Origin: Rhodovulum bhavnagarense
GTDB lineage: Bacteria; Pseudomonadota; Alphaproteobacteria; Rhodobacterales; Rhodobacteraceae
DNA: 64,000 nucleotides
Reading direction: 5' to 3'
Assembly: GCF_004343505.1 (NCBI RefSeq)
Contig: NZ_SLXU01000005.1
Coordinates: 62,001 to 126,000 of the forward strand
Notes under the pieces: generated by a model
Seen by the model: the letters and a program-made list of their open reading frames with translations, nothing else
Databases searched by the model: none
Told to the model about the DNA's origin: nothing
Made by a program: the position numbers and the translations under genes
Shown: positions 7,399 to 15,107 of the stretch, in pieces
Numbering within the stretch: position 1 is the stretch's first letter
Layout: each line of letters opens with the position of its first letter

Positions 7399-9530
7399 CA
7401 GCTATCTCCCATTTTGTCGTTAAGGGCGGCGCGGCCATCGCCCAGGCTGCCCACCACCTCGATCCGGCGGTTGTCGGGCAATTCGTTGACCCCCAGCACG
7501 ATGGCGTCGTTGCCATGGGCACGCAGGAAGGCCGAAAGCGGCGCACGCAACGGCGGCGAGACCACCACGAAACCCTGCCGTCCCTTGCCGGCCAGGTCCT
7601 CTGACAGGCGGGTCAGCGCCGACAATAGCCGCTCTGTCAGGCTGGGTTCGACGATCAGAACGCCCTCGCCCCCTTGCGCCCGGCTGCGCGAAAGAAGTTG
7701 CTCCAATTCCGGGTCCAGCGTGATCAGGGCAAGAGACTGGGTCATCGGCACCATTTGCTGGATCAGCATCGGCACAAGGTCAGGGCGCAGTTCCTCGGCA
7801 AGCTGGCGAGGGCTTGCGTCGCGGCCCCCGCGTTCGGCCAGCCCCTCCAGGATGCGGCGCAGATCGGATACCGGAACACGCTCTGCCAAGAGCGCACGCA
7901 ACACGCCGGTCAGCACATGCAGCGGCACCAGCTTGGGGACAACCGCCTCGACCAGGGCGGGACTGACCTGGTGCAAGCGGTCAAGCAGAACCTGAACGTC
8001 GTCGGTGCCGATCAGTTGGCCCGCGTATTTGTAAAGCATCTGGCTGAGATGCGTGGCGATGACCGAATCCGGCTCGATCACGACATGATCATCTGCCTCG
8101 GCCTCGGCGACCTGGTGCGGTTGCACCCAGACCGCGTCGATCCCGAAGGACGGGTCCTTGACGTCGATCCCCTTCAGCTTGCGCCGTGACAAGCCGCCCG
8201 GCAGCGCCAGCTTGCGATCGGGATAGGCCATATCCTCGGCCACGATGGTCTGGCCGATGCGGATGCGATACTGGTTTGCCGGCATCGCCAGATCGTCGCG
8301 CACCCTAACGCCGGGCACCACGAAACCCATCGCGCGGCTGACCTCTTTTCGGATCGAGGTGATACGCGAGATCAGCGGCCCGCCATTGCCCTCCTCGATC
8401 ATGCCGATCAGGGCATAGCCGATCTGGATCGACACCTGGCTGTAATCCGTCACATCCTCCGCGGTGAGGACGCCGGGGCGTTGCGCGGCGGCCAGATCCT
8501 CAGCGGATGGGCGGGCGGCGGTCTCAGCGGAAACATTGCCCCGGGCCTTGTCGGTGCGGGCCGCCGACCACGCCAGCGCCCCGGCCGCACCGGCCGCCAC
8601 GAGAAACAGCAAGTTCGGCATCCCCGGAACCAGCCCGAGGATTGCCATGACGGCGGCCACAGGCACCCAGGCGCGCGAGATGTTGACCTGCGCACCGATC
8701 TGGTCTGCCATGTCAGCAGAGGACGAAACACGTGTCACGATGATCGCCGTGGCGATCGACAGCAACAGCGAGGGTATCTGGGCCACAAGCCCATCACCGA
8801 TGGACAGCAGGACATAGGTCTCTGCCGCCTGGCCGACCGCCATGCCATGCTGGGCGACACCGATCACGATGCCCCCCAGAATGTTGATGACCAGGATCAG
8901 GATACCGGCAACCGCATCGCCCTTGACGAACTTGGAGGCCCCGTCCATCGCACCGTAGAAATCGGCCTCTTCGCCGATTTCCTTTCGCCGCGCGCGTGCC
9001 TCGTCCTGTGTCAGGACACCGGCGTTCAGATCGGCGTCGATCGCCATCTGCTTGCCGGGCATGGCATCCAGCGTAAAGCGCGCCGACACCTCGGACACAC
9101 GGCCAGCGCCCTTGGTGATCACCACGAGGTTGATGATGACGAGGATGGCGAAAACGAAGATGCCGACAACGAAATTGCCCGCGATCACGAACTCGCCAAA
9201 GGCCTGGATCACCTGACCGGCCGCGTCGCCACCGGTATGCCCATTACTCAGAACAATCCGTGTCGAGGCTACGTTCAGCGCCAGCCGCAGCACGGCGGCA
9301 ATCAGCAAAAGACTCGGAAAACTGGAAAAATCGAGCGGGCGATAGCTGTGCATCGCCACCATAAGGATCAAGAGCGACAGCAGGATATTGAAGACGAAGA
9401 AAACATCCAGCAGTGCCACCGGCAGGGGCAGCACCATCATTGCAACCATGGCCAGTATGCCGAACGGCAGCGCCAAACCGCCCAGCCGATTGACCGGCGC
9501 GGTCGGCTTCAGGATGGCGGCATCGCTCAT
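7398..9530 (-). CDS. flhA: Flagellar type III export protein FlhA
   Basis: FlhA is the large export-gate protein, with eight N-terminal membrane helices and a cytoplasmic platform for chaperone-substrate complexes. The 710-residue product has the FHIPEP family signature (RLALNVASTRIVL, near residue 85). It also has the conserved cytoplasmic loop between helices (SARFTLDAMPGKQMAIDADL) and a soluble C-terminal half. The start at 9530 sits 7 bases after GGAGGG; an in-frame ATG two codons earlier is too close to that site. It is the first gene of the operon with the FlhF-like gene and fliA, about 70 bases after a sigma-54 start site. Confidence 0.97.
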   Translation of the reverse strand: MSDAAILKPTAPVNRLGGLALPFGILAMVAMMVLPLPVALLDVFFVFNILLSLLILMVAMHSYRPLDFSSFPSLLLIAAVLRLALNVASTRIVLSNGHTGGDAAGQVIQAFGEFVIAGNFVVGIFVFAILVIINLVVITKGAGRVSEVSARFTLDAMPGKQMAIDADLNAGVLTQDEARARRKEIGEEADFYGAMDGASKFVKGDAVAGILILVINILGGIVIGVAQHGMAVGQAAETYVLLSIGDGLVAQIPSLLLSIATAIIVTRVSSSADMADQIGAQVNISRAWVPVAAVMAILGLVPGMPNLLFLVAAGAAGALAWSAARTDKARGNVSAETAARPSAEDLAAAQRPGVLTAEDVTDYSQVSIQIGYALIGMIEEGNGGPLISRITSIRKEVSRAMGFVVPGVRVRDDLAMPANQYRIRIGQTIVAEDMAYPDRKLALPGGLSRRKLKGIDVKDPSFGIDAVWVQPHQVAEAEADDHVVIEPDSVIATHLSQMLYKYAGQLIGTDDVQVLLDRLHQVSPALVEAVVPKLVPLHVLTGVLRALLAERVPVSDLRRILEGLAERGGRDASPRQLAEELRPDLVPMLIQQMVPMTQSLALITLDPELEQLLSRSRAQGGEGVLIVEPSLTERLLSALTRLSEDLAGKGRQGFVVVSPPLRAPLSAFLRAHGNDAIVLGVNELPDNRRIEVVGSLGDGRAALNDKMGDS

Positions 9531-9610
9531 TTCCATACCCTCCGGGGGGCTATCGCAGATCTGGGCGGGGTCATGCGGGGCGGTCTCCGTTCTGTCACCT
9601 GCCCCGGTGA

Positions 9611-9626
9611 TGCAAACCGCGTGCCA
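9611..9626 (-). promoter_or_regulatory. Sigma-54 promoter for flhA - flhF-like - fliA
   Basis: On the minus strand TGGCAC-GCGGT-TTGCA is a consensus sigma-54 promoter. Predicted transcription starts near 9600, leaving a leader of about 70 bases. It is back to back with the flgP promoter at 9664; 37 bases separate the two -24 elements, so one activator-bound site could serve both. Confidence 0.88.
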
Positions 9627-9663
9627 GTCCGCCCGGTTGACGGGCCTGTCGATGGGGCCGGAT

Positions 9664-9679
9664 TGGCATGGCACTTGCA
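9664..9679 (+). promoter_or_regulatory. Sigma-54 promoter for flgP-flgT-flgA-flgM
   Basis: TGGCAT-GGCAC-TTGCA matches the sigma-54 consensus with the right spacing. The predicted start is near 9690, about 32 bases before the flgP ATG. Confidence 0.87.
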
Positions 9680-9721
9680 GGCTGTCGCGCAAATCCATCC
9701 GCACCCCGCCAAGGAGATCAC

Positions 9722-10249
9722 ATGCCCCGTTTTCATAACTTGCTGACGGCCCTGCTATTGCCCGCGCTGGCCGGGTGCATGGCCATGCCCAAATCGGCCA
9801 GCGATGCGCTGCCCGCCGATGCCGGCCCCGGCGCGACCCAGCTTGCGCAGGTCAAGGACGATCTTGATGGATTGTCGGTCCAGACCGGCACGCGGCTGCT
9901 CAAGACCGACGAGGCCGCCCCCGCGATCCGGGGGCTGGGGTTTTCACAGGTGTCCACGCAACCCGGAAAATCCACGAACGAAAAACGACTGATGGCAATC
10001 CGCGCCGCGCGACTGGACGCGATGCGTGACCTGGCCGAGCAGGTCCATGGCATCCGGCTGAGCGGCGAATCCACGCTGCGCGACACGGCGATGCGCAACG
10101 ATCTACTGTTTGCGCAAGTGCAGGGCGAGATCCGCGGCGCGCGCACGGTGCGCATAACCCCAAAGGATGGCGACACCTTCGAGGTGGTGCTGGAACTCGA
10201 CGCCGACACGGTTGCCTATATCGTGCGCGCCGCCAAGGGACAGGCGTAA
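9722..10249 (+). CDS. flgP: FlgP-like flagellar outer-membrane lipoprotein (LPP20 family)
   Basis: The 175-residue protein starts with a lipoprotein signal ending in LPALAGC (Cys19), so it should be lipidated and exported to the outer membrane. The later part contains an LPP20/FlgP-type segment (NEKRLMAIRAARLDAMRDLAEQ cluster). FlgP is known from Vibrio and Campylobacter, where it forms basal disk structures, and a homologue is described for R. sphaeroides Fla1. It follows an AAGGAG ribosome-binding site and precedes flgT by 4 bases. This pairing supports a role in the outer ring of the motor. Substrate contacts are inferred from the family only. Confidence 0.82.
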   Translation: MPRFHNLLTALLLPALAGCMAMPKSASDALPADAGPGATQLAQVKDDLDGLSVQTGTRLLKTDEAAPAIRGLGFSQVSTQPGKSTNEKRLMAIRAARLDAMRDLAEQVHGIRLSGESTLRDTAMRNDLLFAQVQGEIRGARTVRITPKDGDTFEVVLELDADTVAYIVRAAKGQA

Positions 10250-10253
10250 TCCC

Positions 10254-11357
10254 ATGTGCCGCCACGTCCGGGGCATCCTGCTGTTCTGTCTTATCGCCTG
10301 CGCGACACCCGCCGCACTGGCCTCTTCGGCGGGGCGAGATGGCGCAATCTGGGTCGAGGCGGAGGGATTTGGCACGATCGCTGGCGGCGCGGATAGTGAC
10401 AGCGCGCGCCGAAACGCGCTGGCCGAGGCGCTGATCGCGGCCGGTCTATCGGGCGGGGTCAAGATGTCCGGCTATACCGCTATTGACAAGGCTGCCGTCA
10501 CCGCCGACCTGGCAATCCTGCGCGCCTCGGCCGAGATCGTCGAACATCGCGTGATCGCGGCCGAGCGAAGCCATGACACCTGGCGCGTGAAGGTCCGCGC
10601 ACGCGTTGCCCCACGCCCGCTGGGTGCCTGCCCGGCCCGGCGCCGGCTGGATATCCTGGCCTATGCGCCGGAATTCGTGGTCGCCCCGACCGCGCCGGCC
10701 TGGTCGGTTCCGCTGGCGCAAGACATCTGGACAGACCTGCAAACCACGTTGGAGGCACATCCCCGCGCGCGCCTGACGCGCGTCACCGACCGGCCCTATT
10801 CCGCCCAGCTTTCGTCGGCACGCGCCGGTTTCGATTACGACACGCTGACACGGGGGGCGGTGCCACGCGGCGGTGGCGAACATGCGCTGCTGACGCGGAT
10901 AGAGGTTCAGCCCCTGCCACGACGCGAACTCGCACTGTCGATCAGCATGACGCTGCGCGACGCCCGCCGCGACGAGGCCAGCGTCACGATCACCCGTCGC
11001 GTGCGTCAGCCGATGCGGGGCGATCTGGGCGCAGCAATCGGGCCCCGCCGCGCAAGCATGGTGCAGGATCTGACGCAGGGGATTGACGCGGCCGCGGCGG
11101 GTTTGCTTGACCGAATGGCCTGCCGCGCGCCCGCGGCGCGACTGGAAATTGCGGGCGAGGCGCTGATCGTTCCCTTGGGCAGCGCGAACGGCATCACGAG
11201 ATCCAGCCTTGGTTTCGTCGAGGGGAATGACCGGTTCGGGGTTCTGGAAATCGTTCGGCTGGACCGCGAACGCACGGTGTTGCGCCCGCTGGACCGCAGC
11301 CGCCCCCTTGGTGCGTTTGCCGAGCGGGACGTGACATTTCTCGAAACCGGGGGCTGA
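10254..11357 (+). CDS. flgT: FlgT-like flagellar H-ring protein
   Basis: FlgT is a periplasmic protein that builds the H ring around the LP ring in Vibrio and helps hold stators; a distant homologue works with MotB and FliL in R. sphaeroides. This 367-residue protein has a Sec signal ending near TPAALA. Its N-terminal domain has the FlgT pattern WVEAEGFGTIAGG then SARRNALAEALIAAGL. The C-terminal domain has PLGSANGITRSSLGFV, resembling FlgT's SH3-like end. Two cysteines (GACPARR and MACRAP) might form a disulphide. It lies between flgP and flgA in a sigma-54 operon. The start was chosen for its signal peptide. Confidence 0.82.
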   Translation: MCRHVRGILLFCLIACATPAALASSAGRDGAIWVEAEGFGTIAGGADSDSARRNALAEALIAAGLSGGVKMSGYTAIDKAAVTADLAILRASAEIVEHRVIAAERSHDTWRVKVRARVAPRPLGACPARRRLDILAYAPEFVVAPTAPAWSVPLAQDIWTDLQTTLEAHPRARLTRVTDRPYSAQLSSARAGFDYDTLTRGAVPRGGGEHALLTRIEVQPLPRRELALSISMTLRDARRDEASVTITRRVRQPMRGDLGAAIGPRRASMVQDLTQGIDAAAAGLLDRMACRAPAARLEIAGEALIVPLGSANGITRSSLGFVEGNDRFGVLEIVRLDRERTVLRPLDRSRPLGAFAERDVTFLETGG

Positions 11358-11360
11358 GAA

Positions 11361-12080
11361 ATGATGCGCGCCGCCTTGATCGCCGTTCTGCCCCTGATCG
11401 TCGCGCCACCCGCCCATGGCGAGGCCACGTTCAGGAACGGGATCGACGGCAAAAGGATGCAAAGTCTGATCGCGGCCGAACTGGAGCTGGCAGGGCTTGC
11501 GGGCATCCCCCAGATCGCCGCCTCTCGCCGCTATCCCGGCTGCGACCATGTCCCCCGGATAGCTCCGCGCGATGGCAGTTGGGCAACAGCCGAGATACGA
11601 TGTAGCGCACCACAATGGACGCGTGCCGTGCGAACCGGCATCCCCCCGGGCGCGCAGCCGCGCGAGGGCGGTGCCCCGGACGCCCCCGCAGGTGGACCCG
11701 TCATCGTGATGCGCAAGAGCCTGGGCCGGGGCAGCGTCCTGACAGCCGAAGATATCGCACTGGCCCCAGCCCCCGCCGCCACCCCCCCCACGGCCATCGG
11801 CAGCCTCGAAAATGCGATCGGACGACGCCTTTCACAGGCCGTCGGGATCGGTCAGCCGCTTTTGGCACGCCATCTCGACCCCGACTGGCTGGTGGTCGAG
11901 GGCGCGCCCGTGGTCATTGCATTGGAACTCGATGGGATCAGCGTCGCCATGTCGGGCACCGCGCTTGAGCCGGGCCAGCGCCACCAGTTGATCAAGGTGC
12001 GCAACCTGTCGAGCGGCCGAACCGTTCGGGGCCACGTGACTGATCGGAATAAAATCAGCGTCACAGCTAAAATACGCTGA
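11361..12080 (+). CDS. flgA: P-ring assembly chaperone FlgA
   Basis: FlgA is a periplasmic chaperone that helps FlgI assemble into the P ring. The 239-residue protein has an N-terminal signal peptide (ending near PPAHG) and a C-terminal SAF/FlgA domain. The domain begins around residue 113 with PVIVMRKSLGRGSVLTAEDI and ends with RNLSSGRTVRGHVTDRNKI, the usual FlgA C-terminal pattern. It is 3 bases after flgT and 38 before flgM. A flgA-flgM neighbourhood is common in gammaproteobacterial-type clusters. Confidence 0.92.
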   Translation: MMRAALIAVLPLIVAPPAHGEATFRNGIDGKRMQSLIAAELELAGLAGIPQIAASRRYPGCDHVPRIAPRDGSWATAEIRCSAPQWTRAVRTGIPPGAQPREGGAPDAPAGGPVIVMRKSLGRGSVLTAEDIALAPAPAATPPTAIGSLENAIGRRLSQAVGIGQPLLARHLDPDWLVVEGAPVVIALELDGISVAMSGTALEPGQRHQLIKVRNLSSGRTVRGHVTDRNKISVTAKIR

Positions 12081-12118
12081 GAAAGTACCGTTCGAGTCAG
12101 CGGAAGAAGGAGAGCGAC

Positions 12119-12430
12119 ATGGTCGACAGCCTGGGCCCGATGTCGGGCCGTCCCAAGACTCAGAGGATCGCGAACGATCCAGCCGAAACACCCGGCACCC
12201 AAGTGCAACGCGGCCCGGCCGCGTCGCGCGCTGTGCCCGTGACAGCGGGTGATCAGGTCAGCCTCAGCCAGGAGGCGCGTCAACTGCCTGCCGGGCTTGA
12301 GGCCGGCCCGCCATTGGACCTGCCCCTGGTCAAGAAGATCAAGGATGCGATAACCGAAGGACGTTATCCGATCAACTATGACCGGATCGCCGATAGCCTG
12401 TTCGAAAGCTACCAGGAAATGATGCGATGA
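12119..12430 (+). CDS. flgM: Anti-sigma-28 factor FlgM
   Basis: FlgM binds FliA and blocks late-gene transcription until it is exported through the finished hook. The 103-residue protein has a disordered N-terminal half and the typical C-terminal sigma-binding segment, residues about 66-103 (core LVKKIKDAITEGRYPINYDR, then IADSLF). A GAAGGAGAG site precedes the ATG. It belongs to the flgP-flgT-flgA-flgM operon. Its target fliA is driven by the opposite sigma-54 promoter of the same control region, so sigma factor and anti-sigma factor should be made together. Confidence 0.95.
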   Translation: MVDSLGPMSGRPKTQRIANDPAETPGTQVQRGPAASRAVPVTAGDQVSLSQEARQLPAGLEAGPPLDLPLVKKIKDAITEGRYPINYDRIADSLFESYQEMMR

Positions 12431-12744
12431 TCTCGACATCGATCATGCTCGCCGCTGGTGCCGGGGCCTGCGCCTCGGGCCTTGCCGCGGCGCTTGGAGT
12501 GCGCCTTTGGCTGCTGCGGTTCGAACAGCGCTTTGGACAGATCGAAAAACGGATGGTCATTGTCAGTTCACAGATGGACGAGCTGACCGAACTGTCGCGC
12601 GACCTTGGCCGGATGCGCCCCGATATCGAATGGCTGGCAAACGAATACGTCGTCGATCGCGCCATAGCGATGGTGCAAAACGATTTCGACGAGGACGCGC
12701 CCGGCCCGATAACCGATCCCGGCCCCTGCCTGCGGCGCCACTAG
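12427..12744 (+). CDS. Small bitopic membrane protein after flgM, unknown
   Basis: This 105-residue protein starts in a 4-base ATGA overlap with the flgM stop, so it is probably translationally coupled. One N-terminal membrane helix (about residues 5-30) is followed by a predicted coiled coil (EQRFGQIEKRMVIVSSQMDE) and a short acidic tail. Many flagellar clusters have the chaperone FlgN here. FlgN has no membrane helix and I see no FlgN similarity, so I do not use that name. Position and coupling suggest a flagellar role. Function unknown. Confidence 0.7.
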   Translation: MISTSIMLAAGAGACASGLAAALGVRLWLLRFEQRFGQIEKRMVIVSSQMDELTELSRDLGRMRPDIEWLANEYVVDRAIAMVQNDFDEDAPGPITDPGPCLRRH

Positions 12745-12762
12745 GCGCCTGGGCGGCCGGCC

Positions 12763-13395
12763 TCAGTGTCCACAGCTTTCCGCGCCCGGCCCGGCACACC
12801 AGTCAGCGAACAATTCCTGTGCTCGGGCCTGGGCCGCAAGCCGATCCTGGTCGGACAGTTCCAGACCCAGCGCGTCGCGCAGCGCGCGCGCTCCAGCGAC
12901 GTCAAAGGCCGAGGCGAGCGTCGCCCAGGCCAACGCCTCGACGCGATCGGGCGCCGGTGACAAAGTGATCTGCACGCGCGCAACGCCCAGCATCGCGTCG
13001 GCCTTGCCCCCCGCGACATCGGCCTTGAGATCCTCGAAAAGCTGGCCCGCGACATCTGCCACGACTTCTGCCGGCAGGATACGCCCGATCATGTCGGAGA
13101 GTGCCACGGCCTCTGGCACGGTGTTCAGACGCGCCCGCCAGGCCCAGTAGAACGCCGCACGATCATTTCGCGGCAGGCCAGCGCCCTTGAGAAAAAGCAG
13201 GGCAAGATTGAATTGCGCCGCTCCGTCGCCCTGCTCTGCAAGCGTGCGAAAGCCCATGACCGCGCGCGCTGCATCGCCATCCTGGTAGGCCTCGAGCGCC
13301 TCGCGGAATTCCGGCGTGGACTGCGCAGGCGCCGCGCCAGACACAAGCGAGCCGACCACCGCCAAAGACAGGATATGCGGCGCCAGTCTTCTCAT
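12763..13395 (-). CDS. Periplasmic Sel1-like repeat protein
   Basis: The 210-residue product has a Sec signal (cleavage likely after APAQ) and at least one clear Sel1/TPR-like unit (AVMGFRTLAEQGDGAAQFNLALLFLKG, residues about 45-71), with more helical pairs following. Sel1 repeats are protein-protein contact modules. R. sphaeroides is reported, from memory, to need a Sel1-like protein (MotK) for Fla1 rotation; this gene could be its counterpart, which needs a sequence comparison. The start overlaps the end of the next upstream minus-strand gene by 4 bases, suggesting a two-gene operon. Confidence 0.78.
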   Translation of the reverse strand: MRRLAPHILSLAVVGSLVSGAAPAQSTPEFREALEAYQDGDAARAVMGFRTLAEQGDGAAQFNLALLFLKGAGLPRNDRAAFYWAWRARLNTVPEAVALSDMIGRILPAEVVADVAGQLFEDLKADVAGGKADAMLGVARVQITLSPAPDRVEALAWATLASAFDVAGARALRDALGLELSDQDRLAAQARAQELFADWCAGPGAESCGH

Positions 13396-13784
13396 TGATC
13401 AGCCGTCATGATCAGCTTGAGGCTCAGAAGACGCCGCTTGCGGCCCACGCGGTCGCGTTCGTAAACGATGACGCGCGGACGTAGCGTGTCAGTCAGGCCG
13501 ACTTCGATCGAGATCGTATCGGGCAACTGGACGCGGTAATCGGCCAGTGTACCCACCGGGTCGAGCGTGAAGCGACCGCGGAAATCCTGGTCAATCCAGC
13601 TTCGCGCGAGTGCGCGGCCAAGAATATCGGGCAATAGCCGCTCGACATCGCCGCGGTTGTCCATCTGAACCGGGCCATGGGCCAGGCGCATACGATCCTG
13701 GCCTGGCGCGCCCTCATCGACACGCCCAGCCTGGCCGGCGCTGAGTTCTGCCCATGCACGCCCGAGACTGTGCCAGAGATTCAT
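13392..13784 (-). CDS. Small unknown protein paired with the Sel1-like gene
   Basis: I chose the ATG giving MNLWHSLGRAWAEL (130 residues), which has GGA 5 bases upstream; an ATG 15 codons earlier lacks a ribosome-binding site. There is no signal peptide or membrane helix. The middle (LPDILGRALARSWIDQDFRG then LPDTISIEV) has a weak look of the helical leader domain related to the nitrile hydratase alpha subunit; I cannot confirm this by eye. The C-terminus is rich in Lys and Arg. A 4-base overlap with the Sel1-like gene suggests joint function. No promoter is obvious on this strand. Confidence 0.6.
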   Translation of the reverse strand: MNLWHSLGRAWAELSAGQAGRVDEGAPGQDRMRLAHGPVQMDNRGDVERLLPDILGRALARSWIDQDFRGRFTLDPVGTLADYRVQLPDTISIEVGLTDTLRPRVIVYERDRVGRKRRLLSLKLIMTADQ

Positions 13785-13861
13785 CCGTTCCACGTTCTGC
13801 CCTTGCCTGAACCAGCTTCCCTTACGCATAAACGGCAGCTCGCGGCATCATCTTAGCCGCG

Positions 13862-13877
13862 TGGCACAGCTCTTGCA
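13862..13877 (+). promoter_or_regulatory. Sigma-54 promoter with no large downstream gene
   Basis: TGGCAC-AGCTC-TTGCA is a full consensus sigma-54 promoter. Downstream on the same strand there is only a 56-codon ORF (13940-14110) before converging minus-strand genes. Predicted transcription starts near 13888. Confidence 0.8.
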
Positions 13878-13939
13878 GGGAACCTGCGGGGAGACTCGAT
13901 CCCCTCGCAACAGAACCCTAAAGCCACAGGACCACCATC

Positions 13940-14110
13940 ATGTTTACCCTTGTCCGCCGCCTGCGCGCGCGCCACGCCCTGCGCCGGTCCCGCCCGCGGG
14001 TCGCGATCGAAATCGTGCATTATCACCCCGACGGCGGCGTTTCGCACAGCCGGCGCGAGATGCTAGACAGGTTCCTGACGCGCCCTATCGCACCGCGTTC
14101 CCAGATCTGA
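13940..14110 (+). CDS. 56-residue basic protein behind a sigma-54 promoter
   Basis: This short ORF starts about 52 bases after the predicted sigma-54 start site. It encodes a very basic N-terminus (MFTLVRRLRARHALRRSRPR) followed by a conserved-looking core (VAIEIVHYHPDGGVSHSRRE, residues 21-40). Only a weak ribosome-binding site (AGGA) is seen. Its last 26 bases overlap the end of the converging 79-residue membrane gene. It may encode a small regulatory or assembly protein, or the transcript itself may act as RNA. I do not recognise it. Confidence 0.5.
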   Translation: MFTLVRRLRARHALRRSRPRVAIEIVHYHPDGGVSHSRREMLDRFLTRPIAPRSQI

Positions 14111-14324
14111 GCGCATGGCGGTACGCCGCAAGGCGCCATGCAAACCCCAGCACACAGGCCAGCGCGATTCCGCCACCGATCCAGCCGGACGAGGGCATCA
14201 GCCCCGCGATATTCTCTGCCCCCGAGGGCCGCAGGCCGATCAGGGCAATCAGCGTCAACGCCGTCAAGAGATAGGCGCGAAGCCCGCGGCAAGACCGGCA
14301 AGGCCCCGATGCCATGACGCTCAC
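14085..14324 (-). CDS. Small two-helix membrane protein, unknown
   Basis: The 79-residue product has two hydrophobic segments, about residues 17-31 (AYLLTALTLIALIG) and 47-65 (GWIGGGIALACVLGFAWRL), and a short basic tail. It starts in a 4-base overlap with the FliT-like gene, so it is the last gene of the run cheB - fliS - fliT-like. No family recognised; a role at the flagellar membrane is only inferred from position. Confidence 0.6.
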   Translation of the reverse strand: MSVMASGPCRSCRGLRAYLLTALTLIALIGLRPSGAENIAGLMPSSGWIGGGIALACVLGFAWRLAAYRHALRSGNAVR

Positions 14325-14653
14325 TCCGCCTCGGCGCGGCTGTAGACCAGCCGCAGCCTGCGTTCGCGCGCCCGGCCTGCCTCAAGGGCCTGACGGTCCT
14401 TTTCCAGGTCTTCGGCAATGCCCCGCAGCATCGCGATCGCATGGCCCAGCACGCGGATATCGGCCTCGGCGGCCTCTTCACTCCAGGTCATCGCACCGAC
14501 CATTGCAAGCGCATGAGCGCGTAGCGCATGGTCGAGTTCTGCCACCCTGCGCACATCATGCGCGCGGGATGCCTGGCACAACTCGCCTGCCAGGTGGATC
14601 AACCTTTCACCGTTGGGACTGATATCTTCGGGAACGATGATGTCGGTCATCAT
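14321..14653 (-). CDS. FliT-like export chaperone candidate
   Basis: This 110-residue protein looks all-helical, with no signal or membrane helix, and directly follows fliS with a 4-base overlap. In many clusters fliS is followed by fliT, the chaperone for the filament cap FliD. Size, helical content and position fit. The primary sequence (LIHLAGELCQASRAHDVRRV, then LGHAIAMLRGIAEDLEKDRQ) has no strong FliT signature to the eye. FlgN-type chaperones have the same general look and cannot be excluded. Its possible client FliD is at 47088. Confidence 0.55.
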   Translation of the reverse strand: MMTDIIVPEDISPNGERLIHLAGELCQASRAHDVRRVAELDHALRAHALAMVGAMTWSEEAAEADIRVLGHAIAMLRGIAEDLEKDRQALEAGRARERRLRLVYSRAEAE

Positions 14654-15045
14654 CCGCCGCCTCCGGCACCCGGCGCGATCCCGCGCCAGGCGGCAAGAAT
14701 TCCCGCGACCGCCTGCGCGGCATTGTCAAGTTCCGTGGTCTGCGCCTTTCGCATCGCAGCCAGAACCTGTTGGCGACAATATTCATACACCCGGAACAGG
14801 TCGACCGCCAGTTCGCCACCGACCTCGAAATCGAGGCTGGATTGCAAGATATAAATCGCGGTCAGCGCACGCGTGGTCTGCGCCTCTGGCAAGGGGCTGC
14901 CGCCCGAATGCGCCGCAGAGATCACGCGCAATGCCCGTTCCAGTTCGGAAAGGGTCGTGGAAACGATCCGGTGAGGATCATCCACCGGCGGCGCGCTGGC
15001 GCTTTCGGTGCGGCGATAGAAACTGCGCGCTGCTGCAATGTGCAT
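14650..15045 (-). CDS. fliS: Flagellin export chaperone FliS
   Basis: FliS binds the C-terminal helix of flagellin and keeps it unfolded for export. The 131-residue protein has the FliS pattern: an AARSFYRR start, DDPHRIVSTTLSELERALR in place of the usual helix 1, and YILQSSLDFEVGGELAVDLF, the conserved helix 3 with the LD-GGE-A-L core. The start at 15045 has GGGAG 7 bases upstream; a longer start at 15081 has none. It lies 62 bases after cheB. Confidence 0.9.
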   Translation of the reverse strand: MHIAAARSFYRRTESASAPPVDDPHRIVSTTLSELERALRVISAAHSGGSPLPEAQTTRALTAIYILQSSLDFEVGGELAVDLFRVYEYCRQQVLAAMRKAQTTELDNAAQAVAGILAAWRGIAPGAGGGG

Positions 15046-15107
15046 TCCAGTCTCCCGGTCGGTAAAGTGGTGCGTTGTCATTGGTAACGGCCCGGTTCGC
15101 GAAACTG

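Noticed and set aside
12427-12744. FlgN as the gene after flgM
   Set aside because: The product has an N-terminal membrane helix and no FlgN-like sequence; only the position fits.
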